The notes under the pieces: model-generated
What the model was told of the DNA's origin: nothing
Database searches by the model: none
The model's input: the letters and a program-made list of their open reading frames with translations, nothing else
Translations under genes and position numbers: made by a program
Part shown: positions 48,499-60,374 of the stretch, in pieces
Numbering within the stretch: the stretch's first letter is position 1
Layout: each line of letters opens with the position of its first letter
DNA from: Aquipseudomonas alcaligenes MRY13-0052
GTDB taxonomy: Bacteria; Pseudomonadota; Gammaproteobacteria; Pseudomonadales; Pseudomonadaceae
Direction: 5' to 3'
Length of the DNA: 64,000 nucleotides
Assembly (NCBI GenBank): GCA_000474255.1
Contig: BATO01000012.1
Coordinates: 49,295 to 113,294 of the forward strand

Positions 48499-50607
48499 TC
48501 AGGCGGCCACCACCTCCACCGGAACCCCATTCAGCGCGGCATTGCCGGAGACTGCATCCAGCTGCCGTTCGTCGGTCAGGTCGTTGGCGCTGGCTCCGGG
48601 CTGCTCGCTGGCGATGCCCATCATCACCCCGGGCCGCGCATGGCCCCAGCCATGGGGCAGGCTGACGACGCCGAGCATCATCTCCTCGCTGGCCGCCACC
48701 TCCACCTCGATCATCCCCACCCGCGAACGCACCCGCACCCGCTGCCCGTCCACCAACCCGCGACGCTCCAGGTCGCCCGGGTTCATCAGCAACTGATGAC
48801 GCGGCTTGCCCTTCACCAGGCGGTGGTAGTTGTGCATCCAGGAGTTGTTGCTGCGCACGTGGCGCCGGCCGATGAGCACCAGCTCGCCTTCCGCCGGCAG
48901 TTGCTGGGCGGCGAAACGGCCCAGGTCGTCGAGGAAGATCGACGGTGCGCCGACCACGCGCTTGTCAGCCGTTTTCAAGCGCCCCGCCAGGTTGGGCTTG
49001 AGCGGGCCCAGGTCCAGCCCATGGGGGAAATCACCCAGGCGCTGCACCGAGAGCTTGTGCTCGGAACGATCGCCATAAGGGCCGAAGCGCAGGCCCATGT
49101 CGATCATCTGCTTCGGCTCCAGGGTCGGCTTCAGTTCGACACCGGTGCGCGCGGCGAAGGCCTGGGCCAGGCCGACGAAGATCTCCCAGTCGTGCAGGGC
49201 GCCCTGGGGCTTGGCCAGCACCGGCTCGTTGAAGCGGGTGACGTTGCGCACCGCGAAGACGTTGAAGGTGGTGTCGTAGTGATCGTGCTCCAGCGGCGCG
49301 GTGGGCGGCAGGATCAGGTCGGCGTAGCGCGTCGTCTCGTTGATGTAGAGGTCGATGCTGAGCATGAAGTCCAGGCCGTCCAGGGCCTGCTCCAGGCGCC
49401 GCCCGTTGGGGGTGGACAGCACCGGGTTGCCGGCCACCGTCACCAGCGCACGGATCTGCCCGTCGCCCGGGGTCAGCATCTCTTCGGCCAGGGCCGAGAC
49501 GGGCAGCTCGCCGCCGTATTCCGGCAACCCGGAAACGCGGCTCTGCCAGCGGTTGAAATGCCCGCCGCCAGTGGTCGCCACCAGGTCCACCGCCGGCTCG
49601 GTGCAGAGCACGCCGCCGACGCTGTCGACGTTGCCGGTGACCAGATTGATCAACTGGATCAGCCACTGGCAGAGGCTGCCGAAGGCCTGGGTGGAAACCC
49701 CCATGCGCCCGTAGCAGACGGCGCTTTCTGCGGCGGCGAAGTCCCGCGCCAGCTGACGGATGGCCGCGGCGTCGATGCCGCAACGGGGGCCCATGGTCTC
49801 GGCGGTGAAGCCGCTGATGGCGCGGCGCACGTCATCCAGCCCGTCGACGGCCAGGTGGGTGTCGCGGCCCAGGTTCTCCTCGAACAGGGTGTTGAGCAGC
49901 GCCAGCAGCAACGCGGCATCCTGGCCGGGGCGCACGAACAGGTGCTGGTCGGCGATGGCCGCCGTCTCGCTGCGGCGCGGGTCCACCACCACCAGGCGGC
50001 CGCCCCGGGCCTTGAGGGCCTTCAGGCGCTTCTCCACATCGGGCACGGTCATGATGCTGCCGTTGGACGCCAGCGGGTTGCCGCCGAGGATCAGCATGAA
50101 GCCGGTGTGGTCGATATCGGGGATGGGGATCAGCAGGCCATGGCCGTACATCTGCTGGCTCACCAGGTGGTGGGGCAGCTGGTCCACCGAGGTCGCGGAG
50201 AAGCGGCTGCGGGTCTTCAGCAGGCCGAGGAAGTAGTTGCTGTGGGTCATCAGCCCGTAGTTGTGCACGCTCGGGTTGCCCTGGTACACGGCCACTGCGT
50301 TATGGCCGTGGCGCGCCTGGATGTCGGCCATGCGCTCCGCGACCAGTGCGAACGCCTCGTCCCAGCCGATGGGTTGCCACTCGCTGCCGGCGCGGCGCAT
50401 GGGCTGGCGCAGGCGGTCGGGGTCGTTCTGGATGTCCTGAAGGGCCACCGCCTTGGGGCAGATATGACCTCGGCTGAAGCTGTCCTGGGCATCGCCCTTG
50501 ATGGAGAGGATGTGGCGGGAGCCGTCGTCCCGATCCTCGGTTTCGATGGTCAGCCCGCAGATGGCTTCGCAGAGATGGCATGCACGGTGGTGAACGGACT
50601 TGGTCAT
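48499..50607 (-). CDS. molybdopterin oxidoreductase (DMSO reductase family), cytoplasmic
   Basis: 702 residues. N-terminal 4Fe-4S ligands CHLCEAICG and later CPK; molybdopterin-binding landmarks include YQGNPSVHNYG, LILGGNPLASNGS, the dinucleotide-binding C-terminal domain and HGWGHARPG. No Tat signal, so cytoplasmic, like formate-dehydrogenase-related or assimilatory nitrate reductase-like enzymes. No partner subunit gene adjoins it. Substrate unknown. Stands alone between grxD and a lipoprotein gene. Confidence 0.9.
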   Translation of the reverse strand: MTKSVHHRACHLCEAICGLTIETEDRDDGSRHILSIKGDAQDSFSRGHICPKAVALQDIQNDPDRLRQPMRRAGSEWQPIGWDEAFALVAERMADIQARHGHNAVAVYQGNPSVHNYGLMTHSNYFLGLLKTRSRFSATSVDQLPHHLVSQQMYGHGLLIPIPDIDHTGFMLILGGNPLASNGSIMTVPDVEKRLKALKARGGRLVVVDPRRSETAAIADQHLFVRPGQDAALLLALLNTLFEENLGRDTHLAVDGLDDVRRAISGFTAETMGPRCGIDAAAIRQLARDFAAAESAVCYGRMGVSTQAFGSLCQWLIQLINLVTGNVDSVGGVLCTEPAVDLVATTGGGHFNRWQSRVSGLPEYGGELPVSALAEEMLTPGDGQIRALVTVAGNPVLSTPNGRRLEQALDGLDFMLSIDLYINETTRYADLILPPTAPLEHDHYDTTFNVFAVRNVTRFNEPVLAKPQGALHDWEIFVGLAQAFAARTGVELKPTLEPKQMIDMGLRFGPYGDRSEHKLSVQRLGDFPHGLDLGPLKPNLAGRLKTADKRVVGAPSIFLDDLGRFAAQQLPAEGELVLIGRRHVRSNNSWMHNYHRLVKGKPRHQLLMNPGDLERRGLVDGQRVRVRSRVGMIEVEVAASEEMMLGVVSLPHGWGHARPGVMMGIASEQPGASANDLTDERQLDAVSGNAALNGVPVEVVAA

Positions 50608-50706
50608 GGCCTTGCCTCATGTTCTTGTGTCGAGACGACCGGTCGGGTCGCAAGAGCAGAACTATGGAAGCAGATCGATCGGTCGGCCAGTAGATTCAAC
50701 GATATG

Positions 50707-50733
50707 AATCGGCAGGCATCAGGCCTGCCGATT
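50707..50733 (-). terminator. hairpin after the lipoprotein gene
   Basis: Perfect 11-bp stem AATCGGCAGGC / GCCTGCCGATT with a 5-base loop, 12 bp past the stop at 50745. No T-run, so efficiency is uncertain. Confidence 0.65.
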
Positions 50734-50744
50734 CGCTTCGCGGG

Positions 50745-51182
50745 TCAGCGGATGGACTGGATGGTGCCCTTGTTGCCGGTCACCTTGGCGCTCACTTTCT
50801 TGAAGACGAAATAGTCCTGGATGGTGAGCTCGTAGCGCGGCGCCACGATCAGGTCGGCACCCGAGGACTTGACGGCCTTGAACGCGGCAGCGGATTTCAC
50901 CGCCGAGATGGGATCAGGCCCGAAAGGCAGGCTGCCACCGGCATCACCGCCATAGACCACGCCATCGGCGAACTGGGAATCGCCGCCGAACTGCAGGAAG
51001 TGGAACAGGATGTTCACTTCGGACTGCCCACTGATCGGCTCACCTACCGCCACGTCGGCCTTCAGGCCGGTCTTGACGTTGCCGTTAAGCGGAGCGCTCG
51101 GCTGGCTGACGTTGTAGGTGCTGCAACCGGTCATACCGCCAATAGCGACGACCAGGGCGGCAGGTGCGAGGAACTTCTTCAT
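50745..51182 (-). CDS. small lipoprotein of unknown function
   Basis: 145 residues. Lipobox MTGC (Cys20) after MKKFLAPAALVVAIGG; the start at 51182 has GGAG 7 bp upstream and places the signal at the N terminus. The mature part has a beta pattern with VGEPISGQSEVNILFHFLQFGG and ends LIVAPRYELTIQDYFVFKKVSAKV, reminiscent of TRL-like small exported proteins. Transcribed away from argF. Confidence 0.78.
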   Translation of the reverse strand: MKKFLAPAALVVAIGGMTGCSTYNVSQPSAPLNGNVKTGLKADVAVGEPISGQSEVNILFHFLQFGGDSQFADGVVYGGDAGGSLPFGPDPISAVKSAAAFKAVKSSGADLIVAPRYELTIQDYFVFKKVSAKVTGNKGTIQSIR

Positions 51183-51513
51183 TGGTATCTCCATGATCAG
51201 AACATGCTGGCCGGGCCCAACATCCGTAGGCGGGCCCCGCCCCCGAAACCGAGTGATTTCGAGGTGGCACACGCTAGCAACGCGCCCTGAGCCGCATAAG
51301 TTCATGCAGGCTGATTTGTCCCTTGGAAATTTCCCAAACCCCACCTTTTCGCCGAATTTCCTCGCATTCGGCCAGGCGTTCGTGCCATCCCCTTCGGCCG
51401 CGATCCCAGACCGCACGCCTTGCCTATCGGCCAGGGTGGTTCCCGCCACCCCCTCGCCCAGCCGCCGACAAAGACGCCAGCACCTCTCTGGCACGGGCCC
51501 CTCGAGGCACTGG
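51183..51513. other. gene-free intergenic stretch
   Basis: About 330 bp between the lipoprotein start and the argF control region. Open frames here have no ribosome site or recognisable product. I see no strong palindrome; it presumably holds the minus-strand promoter of the lipoprotein gene. Confidence 0.6.
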
Positions 51514-51550
51514 TTGGCAGAGTGCGACAATTCCTTATAAGATCGCGCCT
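51514..51550 (+). promoter_or_regulatory. argF promoter overlapped by tandem ArgR sites
   Basis: TTGGCA (51514-51519), 16-bp spacer and TATAAG (51536-51541) form the promoter. On the minus strand TGTCGC-N8-AA matches the ArgR consensus exactly at 51529-51514, and a weaker copy (AGGCGC-N8-AA, 51550-51535) lies 21 bp away. The operator covers the whole promoter, as expected for repression by ArgR. Confidence 0.82.
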
Positions 51551-51655
51551 CCCCCTATTCCGTCGCCCCGTGCGGCTTAGCCCGCCGGTCCCGCCTGCTT
51601 TTCCCTGAAAAAACCGACCAGGACCCGCGGCCAGAGGCAAAAAAGGTAGTCAGCA

Positions 51656-52569
<914 letters not shown>

Positions 52570-52573
<4 letters not shown>

Positions 52574-53679
52574 GCCACGAACTGCTTCTAAACCTGCGCA
52601 ACCTGAGCTGCGGCTACCAGGACCAGCGCGTCGTACAGAACCTCAACCTGCACCTCAACGCCGGCGACATCGGTTGCCTGCTGGGGCCATCGGGCTGCGG
52701 CAAGACCACCACCCTGCGCGCCATCGCCGGTTTCGAGCCGGTGTTCGAAGGCGAGATCGAGCTGGCCGGTGAGGTCATCTCCAGGGCCGGCTTCACCCTG
52801 GCCCCGGAAAAACGCCGCATCGGCATGGTGTTCCAGGACTACGCGCTGTTCCCCCACCTCACCGTGGAAGAGAACGTCGCCTTCGGCATCCGCAAGCACC
52901 CCGAGCGCGAGCGCATCACCGGTGAGCTGCTGGAGCTGGTCAAGCTCGGCCAGTTGGCCAAGCGCTACCCCAACGAACTCTCCGGCGGCCAGCAGCAACG
53001 CGTCTCCCTGGCCCGCGCCCTGGCCCCCGAGCCGGCGCTGCTGCTGCTCGACGAACCCTTCTCCAACCTCGATGGCGAGCTGCGCCGTCGCCTCAGCCTC
53101 GAGGTGCGCGACATCCTCAAGGCCCGTGGCACCAGCGCCGTGCTGGTTACCCATGACCAGGAAGAAGCCTTTGCAGTGAGCGACCAGGTCGGCGTGTTCA
53201 AAAACGGCAACCTGGAGCAGTGGGACACCCCCTACAACCTCTACCACGAGCCGGCGACCCCCTTCGTCGCCAGCTTCGTCGGCCAGGGCTACTTCATCCG
53301 TGGCCAGCAGGTGTGCCCGGACACGGTGCAGACCGAACTCGGCCTGATCCGTGGCAACCGCGCCTACGCCTGGCCGGAAGGCAGCGCGGTGGACGTGTTG
53401 CTGCGCCCCGACGACATCGTCCCGGCACCCGAGGGTGAGCTCAAGGCCCTGGTGACCGGCAAGACCTTCCTCGGTGCCGCCACCCTGTACCGCCTGCAAC
53501 TGCCCACCGGCACCCAGCTGGAAGCCATTTTCCCCAGCCACGCCGACCACCAGCCCGGCCAGCACGTGGGCATCCGCGTGGCCGCCGATCACCTGGTGGT
53601 GTTCCCTGCCCATGGCAGCATCGCCGCCCAGGCCGCGATGCAGGACGAGGGCGTGCGCCGCTACAGCACCGCGAGCTGA
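52570..53679 (+). CDS. ABC transporter ATP-binding protein (FbpC/PotA-like)
   Basis: 369 residues. Walker [10 protein letters not shown] (39-47), signature LSGGQQQR (137-144), Walker B LLLLDEP (157-163), followed by a C-terminal TOBE-type domain (about 240-350). This is the CUT1/Fe3+/polyamine ATPase architecture. No permease or binding-protein gene adjoins, so it is an orphan ATPase translationally coupled to argF. Its 3' end overlaps the convergent GGEEF gene by 19 bp. Substrate unknown. Confidence 0.92.
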
Positions 53680-54731
53680 TCGCGGCCGCTGTGCTTGGCC
53701 TCGTAAAGCGCCATATCGACCCGTAGCAGGCTTTCCTCCCAGGATTCGCCGGGTCGATAGGCGCTGACCCCCAGGGACAGCGTCAGCTTCAACCCCGGGC
53801 AATCGTCCCAGTGCGCCGCACGCACCTTGGCCTGCAAGCGTTCCAGCATCACCTCGGCCCCCGCCTCGTTGGTGCGCGAGAGCACCAGCAGGAATTCCTC
53901 GCCCCCCAGCCGCGCCACGAAGTCCACATCCCGCACCGACTCCTGCAGCATCTTCGACAGCTGGCGCAGCACCGCGTCGCCACAGCCGTGGCCATAGCGA
54001 TCGTTGACGTTCTTGAAGTAGTCCAGGTCCACCAGGCAGAGCACGAAGCCGTAGTCGCCCCGATCGGCCAGGGCTTTCTGCTGGGCGAGGATTTCCTTGG
54101 TGAAGCGGCGGTTGTAGAGGCCCGTGAGTTCGTCGGTGATGGCCAGCTTCTGGATGCTCTCCAAGGCCAGGCGCAAGTCGTTGTTGCGCTGCACCAGGCT
54201 GCGCCGCAGGCCGTTCATCTCCAGGGAGAGCAGGCCGACGCCGGTCAGCAGCACGAAGAACTCCACCGCCTGGATCGCCTCGCTGTGCAGGTCCAGCTCC
54301 CGGCCCGAAGCGACCAGCGAGCTGATCAGCAACGCGTAGCACACGGCCGTCAGCAGGATCACCAGCAAAAAGCCGCGCAACAGCAGGCGGAAGGTGCCGA
54401 ACATCAGCACCAGCAGCACCGTCATCAAAAACAGCAGGCGCAGCTCGCCGGCATGGTAGGCGGTGGCGAAGATCACGCAGATCGCCCAGCTCATCAGCGG
54501 CAGCGTCAGGCTGGGATCATGGAAGCGCAGGTTGAGGTTGCTGCGCACCAGGGCCAGGAACGCCAGGCAACTGAGCCCGACCAGGCCCGTGAGCAAGAGC
54601 ATGCCGCCCAGGCTCAGGCCCAGGTAGCCGGCGGCATGCGCCGACCAGCACAACAGCAGGAACAACAACGATGCACCACTGGCCAGCGATACCCTTCGCA
54701 GGCGCAGCAGCTGATGTCGGGAGGGCTGCAT
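53661..54731 (-). CDS. membrane diguanylate cyclase (GGEEF)
   Basis: 356 residues: six hydrophobic helices (about 18-175) with very short loops, a coiled segment, then a GGDEF domain (about 195-356). The active site is GGEEF (276-280), and the inhibitory I-site RDVD (267-270) sits exactly five residues upstream, so product inhibition is likely. Makes cyclic di-GMP at the inner membrane. No sensor domain beyond the membrane part is recognised. A periplasmic binding-protein-like gene lies just upstream on the same strand. Confidence 0.93.
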   Translation of the reverse strand: MQPSRHQLLRLRRVSLASGASLLFLLLCWSAHAAGYLGLSLGGMLLLTGLVGLSCLAFLALVRSNLNLRFHDPSLTLPLMSWAICVIFATAYHAGELRLLFLMTVLLVLMFGTFRLLLRGFLLVILLTAVCYALLISSLVASGRELDLHSEAIQAVEFFVLLTGVGLLSLEMNGLRRSLVQRNNDLRLALESIQKLAITDELTGLYNRRFTKEILAQQKALADRGDYGFVLCLVDLDYFKNVNDRYGHGCGDAVLRQLSKMLQESVRDVDFVARLGGEEFLLVLSRTNEAGAEVMLERLQAKVRAAHWDDCPGLKLTLSLGVSAYRPGESWEESLLRVDMALYEAKHSGRDQLAVL

Positions 54732-54795
54732 GGGCTCCCCTTTCTTGGCGATGAATGGCCGGGAGTATAGACAGGCGTCGTGATCCCGCCGCCGA

Positions 54796-55587
54796 TCAGG
54801 GCGTCGTCACGCCATAGCTGCGCATCAGGGCATCCAGCCGGCCTGACGCCCGATAGCGCTGCAGCCCCTCCTCGAACAGGGCGTTGTAGCGCGCGCTGGC
54901 CTCGATGGCGGGGGAAAACGCCAGGTAGATGGGCACATCCGGGGCGCGGCAGCCCGCCGACTGCAGGCGGTCCTGCTGGCGGGTACGGGCCAGCAGGTTC
55001 TCCATCACCCAGCTGTTCTCCACCGTGGCGTCGAGGCGGCCGAAGCGCACCTTCTCCACGTTCATCTCCAGTGCCTGCTCGCCGGAAACCACCTGCACCC
55101 GGTCGCCCTTGGCGCGATGCATGCGGACGTAGGCGTCGATTTCCTGGCCATAGCTGTAGCTGTTGATGGTGCCCAGACGCACCTGCGCCAGCGAACCCAA
55201 CCCCTGGTAGCGCCAGGGCGCGCCCTGGGCGACGTAGAAGCACATGCGCGAAATGCCAGGCGCGGTGGGGGTGTAGAGGAAGTCCGGGGCATCCTGGATG
55301 CCGGCGCCTATCACCGCGTTGAGCTTGCCGGTGCGCGCGTCGCTGATGGCCCGCGCCCAGTTGATCACGCGGTACTCAACCTGGATGCCGGCCTCGGCGA
55401 AGATATCCCGCGCCAGCTCGACGAAGATGCCGGGCTTGGCCGACTCGGGCGCGCAATTGATGGGGCACCAGATATCCCCGGCAATGACCAGGGTCTCGGC
55501 CCGCGCGGGGCCGATGGCGAGAAGGGCGAACAGGCCGAGAACCAGCCTGCGCCATGGTCGATGAACACGTGCATCCCTGACAACCAC
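54796..55587 (-). CDS. periplasmic amino-acid-binding-protein-like (SBP_bac_3)
   Basis: 263 residues from a GTG start with GGGAG 6 bp upstream. Signal peptide (to about residue 30, ending ARAE), then a family 3 solute-binding fold: GIFVELARDIFAEAGIQVEYR, LNAVIGAG, and RFGRLDATVENSWV. No transporter genes adjoin it. It lies just upstream of the diguanylate cyclase gene on the same strand, so it may sense a ligand for it; this is inference from position. Confidence 0.85.
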   Translation of the reverse strand: MVVRDARVHRPWRRLVLGLFALLAIGPARAETLVIAGDIWCPINCAPESAKPGIFVELARDIFAEAGIQVEYRVINWARAISDARTGKLNAVIGAGIQDAPDFLYTPTAPGISRMCFYVAQGAPWRYQGLGSLAQVRLGTINSYSYGQEIDAYVRMHRAKGDRVQVVSGEQALEMNVEKVRFGRLDATVENSWVMENLLARTRQQDRLQSAGCRAPDVPIYLAFSPAIEASARYNALFEEGLQRYRASGRLDALMRSYGVTTP

Positions 55588-55626
55588 GTCAAACTCCCTG
55601 CGTTGCTTACCGCTCCAGTGTGCAGC

Positions 55627-57123
<1,497 letters not shown>

Positions 57124-57152
57124 ATGCAGGCTTCCTTGTTGTTATGGGGGCG

Positions 57153-57623
57153 TCACTCGCGGCCGATCGCCGCGAACTGCGCCTGGGTGTGCTGGGCCAG
57201 GGTGTCCGCACTCAGTTCCACTTCCAGGCCGCGCCGCCCGGCGCTGACGTGGATGCTCGGGTGCGCCCGGGCCGATTCGTCGATGAAGGTGCGCAGGCGC
57301 TTCTTCTGCCCCAGCGGGCTGATGCCGCCCACCAGGTAGCCAGTGGCGCGCTGGGCCGCATCCGCCGCTGCCATGTCCACCTTCTTGGCACCGGCCGCAT
57401 GGGCCAGCGCCTTGAGGTCGAGGGTGCCGGCCACCGGCACCACGGCCACCAGCAGCTCACCCTTCTCGGTGGCCGCCAGCAGCGTCTTGAACACCCGTGC
57501 CGGGTCCAGGCCAAGCTTCTCCGCCGCTTCCAGGCCATAGGAGGGCGCCTTGGGATCGTGGGTGTAGCTGAGCACCTTGTGCTCGGCCTTGGCTTTCTTC
57601 AGCAGATCGATGGCAGGGGTCAT
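57153..57623 (-). CDS. ybaK: Cys-tRNA(Pro)/Cys-tRNA(Cys) deacylase YbaK
   Basis: 156 residues. Removes cysteine mischarged onto tRNA-Pro. The fold is typical (AIDLLKKAKAEHKVLSYTHD, VFKTLLAATEKGELLVAVVPV, GYLVGGISPLGQKKRL with the conserved Gly-Gly-x-S-P loop). The ATG at 57623 gives the family start; no clear ribosome site is seen. Upstream of glpK by 29 bp, so glpK may be read from the ybaK promoter. Confidence 0.94.
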   Translation of the reverse strand: MTPAIDLLKKAKAEHKVLSYTHDPKAPSYGLEAAEKLGLDPARVFKTLLAATEKGELLVAVVPVAGTLDLKALAHAAGAKKVDMAAADAAQRATGYLVGGISPLGQKKRLRTFIDESARAHPSIHVSAGRRGLEVELSADTLAQHTQAQFAAIGRE

Positions 57624-57640
57624 GTTCGATTGTGAAAACA
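57621..57640. promoter_or_regulatory. weak candidate GlpR site at the ybaK start
   Basis: CATGTTCG (57621-57628) matches the E. coli GlpR half-site in 7 of 8 positions; the second half (57633-57640) matches 5 of 8. It overlaps the ybaK ATG, so the good half may simply be coding. Confidence 0.3.
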
Positions 57641-57695
57641 GGAGGGCGAATTGGGCGTACCTTAGCTGAAAAGTCGCCGTTCGGCAGCACGTCGC

Positions 57696-57701
57696 TATAA
57701 T
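57696..57701 (+). promoter_or_regulatory. -10 element of glpR
   Basis: Perfect TATAAT 29 bp before the glpR ATG; no convincing -35 at 16-18 bp spacing. Confidence 0.5.
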
Positions 57702-57729
57702 GCGCGACAAAAATCCGGAAGCCGTTCCC

Positions 57730-58488
57730 ATGACCTTGGCTCCTCGCCAGCAGGAAATCCTCGACCTCGCCCGCGACCGTGGCTACGTCAGCATCGACGA
57801 GCTGGCCCAGGCCTTCGCCGTGACCCCGCAGACCATCCGCCGCGACATCAACCAGTTGGCCGAACAGGGCCTGCTGCGGCGCACCCACGGAGGTGCTGCC
57901 AGCGAGTCGTCGAGCATCCAGAACACCGCCTACGCCATGCGCGCCGGGCTGATGCGCGACGAGAAGCAGCGCATCGCCGAAACCGTGGCGGCGCTGATCC
58001 CCGACCACGCCTCGCTGTTCATCAACATCGGCACCACCACCGAAGCCATCGCCCGCGAACTCATGGGCCACAAGGGCCTGAAGGTCATCACCAACAACCT
58101 GCACGTGGCCGCGCAACTGGCCGACCGCGCGGATTTCGAGGTGCTGGTGGCCGGCGGCACGGTGCGCAGTGACGGCGGCATCGTCGGCCCCTCGGCGGTG
58201 GACTTCATCCAGCAGTTCAAGGTGGACTACGCCATCGTCGGCATCAGCGGCATCGACGATGACGGCAGCCTGCTGGACTTCGACTACCAGGAAGTCCGCG
58301 TCTCCCAGGCCATCATCGACAACGCCCGCCAGGTGCTGCTCGCCGCCGACTCCAGCAAGTTCGGCCGCAACGCCGTGGTGCGCCTGGGCTCCATCGCCCT
58401 GGTGGACCGCGTGATCACCGACCACGCGCCCTCCCCCGCCCTGGCCCGCCTGATGGCCGAGCACAAGGTCCACCTCGACCTGGTCTGA
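57730..58488 (+). CDS. glpR: glycerol-3-phosphate regulon repressor GlpR (DeoR family)
   Basis: 252 residues. N-terminal winged helix (6-57) with the DeoR signature [21 protein letters not shown], then an effector domain with [21 protein letters not shown] and [16 protein letters not shown]. In P. aeruginosa GlpR represses the glp genes until glycerol 3-phosphate binds. A 20-bp GlpR-like operator precedes glpD. The start at 57730 gives the family N terminus [11 protein letters not shown]. Confidence 0.96.
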   Translation: MTLAPRQQEILDLARDRGYVSIDELAQAFAVTPQTIRRDINQLAEQGLLRRTHGGAASESSSIQNTAYAMRAGLMRDEKQRIAETVAALIPDHASLFINIGTTTEAIARELMGHKGLKVITNNLHVAAQLADRADFEVLVAGGTVRSDGGIVGPSAVDFIQQFKVDYAIVGISGIDDDGSLLDFDYQEVRVSQAIIDNARQVLLAADSSKFGRNAVVRLGSIALVDRVITDHAPSPALARLMAEHKVHLDLV

Positions 58489-58573
58489 GCCGCGCCAGCG
58501 CGCCCCTCCTTTCGTCGCCCACCCGCTCGCAGCCGCGCATGCGGGCTGGCGGTTTCACGCGTATTCGACTAGC

Positions 58574-58593
58574 ATTTTTCGGAAACGAACATT
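58574..58593. promoter_or_regulatory. GlpR operator upstream of glpD
   Basis: ATTTTTCG-GAAA-CGAACATT matches 16 of 20 positions of the E. coli GlpR consensus (right half 8 of 8, left half 6 of 8). It ends 33 bp before the glpD ATG, well placed for repression. Confidence 0.75.
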
Positions 58594-58626
58594 CAAAGTT
58601 CACTTTCGACTTACGGTGCCGCCTGC

Positions 58627-60153
58627 ATGAACCCTCCGATGAGCCGCCAATCGCCCATTTCCGAAGTCTATGACCTGGCCGTCGTCGGGGGCGGCATCAA
58701 TGGCGTGGGCATCGCCGCCGATGCGGCCGGGCGCGGGCTGTCGGTTTTCCTTTGCGAAAAGGACGACCTCGCCCAGCACACCTCCTCCGCCAGCAGCAAG
58801 CTGATCCACGGCGGCCTGCGCTACCTCGAGCACTACGAGTTCCGCCTGGTACGCGAAGCCCTGGCCGAGCGCGAAGTGCTGCTGGCCAAGGCCCCGCACA
58901 TCGTCCGCCCCATGCGCTTCGTCCTGCCCCATCGCCCGCACCTGCGCCCGGCCTGGATGATCCGCGCCGGCCTGTTCCTCTATGACCACCTCGGCAAGCG
59001 CGAGAAGCTGCCGGGCTCCCGAGGCCTGAAGTTCGGCGCCGGCAGCCCGCTGAAGGCGGATATCGCCCGCGGCTTCGAATACTCCGACTGCTGGGTCGAC
59101 GACGCCCGCCTGGTGGTGCTCAACGCCATGGCCGCCCGCGAGAACGGCGCGCACATCCACACCCGCACCCGCTGCGTCAGCGCCCGCCGCAGCAAGGGCC
59201 TGTGGCACATCCACCTGGAGCGCGCCGACGGCACCCTGCTGTCGATCCGCGCCCGCGCCCTGGTCAACGCCGCCGGCCCCTGGGTGGCGAAGTTCATCAA
59301 GGACGACCTCAAGCAGAAGTCGCCCTACGGCATCCGCCTGATCCAGGGCAGCCACATCATCGTGCCCAGGCTGCACGACGGCGAGCACGCCTACATCCTG
59401 CAGAACGAGGACCGCCGCATCGTCTTCGCCATCCCCTACCTGGAACGCTTCACCCTGATCGGCACTACTGACCGCGAATACCAGGGCGACCCGGCCAAGG
59501 TGGCGATCAGCGCCGAGGAAACCGCCTACCTGCTGGACGTGGTCAACCGCCACTTCAAGCAGCAGATCAGCGAGAAGGACATCCTGCGCACCTATTCCGG
59601 CGTGCGCCCGCTGTGCGATGACGAGTCCGACGACCCTTCCGCCGTCACCCGCGACTACACCCTGTCGCTGGAAGCCCACCCGGGCGAAGCGCCGCTGCTC
59701 TCGGTGTTCGGCGGCAAGCTCACCACCTACCGCAAGCTCGCCGAATCGGCGCTGGCCCAGCTGGCGCCGTTCTTCCCCAACGCCAAGCCGAGCTGGACCG
59801 CCAGCCAGCCGCTGCCCGGTGGCGAACAGATGAGCAGCCAGGCTGAACTGGCCGAAGCCCTCTGCGCCCGCTTCGGCTGGCTGCCCGACAGCCTGGCGCG
59901 GCGCTGGGCCGGCACCTATGGCAGCCGTACCTGGAAGATGCTGGAAGGGGTGCAGAACCTCACCGACCTGGGCGATCACCTCGGCGGTGGCCTGTACAGC
60001 CGTGAAGTGGATTACCTGTGCCGCGCGGAGTGGGCCACCGGCCTGGACGACATCCTCTGGCGCCGCACCAAGCTCGGCCTGTTTATGACCCCCGGCCAGC
60101 AGGAACGCCTCGCCCAGTACCTGCTCAACCGCCCCAAGGCCGACGCTGCCTGA
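58627..60153 (+). CDS. glpD: aerobic glycerol-3-phosphate dehydrogenase
   Basis: 508 residues. Membrane-associated FAD enzyme passing electrons from glycerol 3-phosphate to ubiquinone. FAD motif VVGGGINGVGIAADAAGRG near the N terminus, then SSKLIHGGLRYLEHYEF, NAAGPWV and FGGKLTTYRKLAE. GlpR operator upstream. With glpK and glpR it forms the glycerol catabolic set, though glpK is on the other strand. Confidence 0.97.
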   Translation: MNPPMSRQSPISEVYDLAVVGGGINGVGIAADAAGRGLSVFLCEKDDLAQHTSSASSKLIHGGLRYLEHYEFRLVREALAEREVLLAKAPHIVRPMRFVLPHRPHLRPAWMIRAGLFLYDHLGKREKLPGSRGLKFGAGSPLKADIARGFEYSDCWVDDARLVVLNAMAARENGAHIHTRTRCVSARRSKGLWHIHLERADGTLLSIRARALVNAAGPWVAKFIKDDLKQKSPYGIRLIQGSHIIVPRLHDGEHAYILQNEDRRIVFAIPYLERFTLIGTTDREYQGDPAKVAISAEETAYLLDVVNRHFKQQISEKDILRTYSGVRPLCDDESDDPSAVTRDYTLSLEAHPGEAPLLSVFGGKLTTYRKLAESALAQLAPFFPNAKPSWTASQPLPGGEQMSSQAELAEALCARFGWLPDSLARRWAGTYGSRTWKMLEGVQNLTDLGDHLGGGLYSREVDYLCRAEWATGLDDILWRRTKLGLFMTPGQQERLAQYLLNRPKADAA

Positions 60154-60180
60154 CCCTGAAGGCCAGCCACACCATCACGC

Positions 60181-60347
60181 CGTAGGGTGGGCCGGGCGGC
60201 GTTCCGCTTCAGCCCACCAACAACGACGCGATAAACGGACCCGGGAAGAAATGATCATTCCGCAGGTAGCCCGGGCTTCAGCCCGGGGAGCCTGGCACGA
60301 AGTGGGGGGATGACCATGGGGCGTCTATTGGTGGGCTGAAGCCCACC
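60181..60347. repeat. cluster of palindromic repeats after glpD
   Basis: Three elements: GGTGGGC...GCCCACC (60186-60218), the REP-like GTAGCCCGGGCTTCAGCCCG (from 60266), and the perfect GGTGGGCTGAAGCCCACC (60330-60347). They fill most of the gap between convergent glpD and the hydrolase gene. Confidence 0.8.
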
Positions 60348-60374
60348 CCCTCTCACAGCCCTTGAGCGATGAAC

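Noticed and set aside
48484..50814. 776-codon open frame opposite the molybdopterin oxidoreductase
   Set aside because: Antisense shadow; composition is His/Gln/Val-rich and lacks motifs.
51302..51640. 112-codon minus-strand frame upstream of argF
   Set aside because: Runs across the argF promoter and operator, Gly/Arg-rich composition typical of GC-rich noise.
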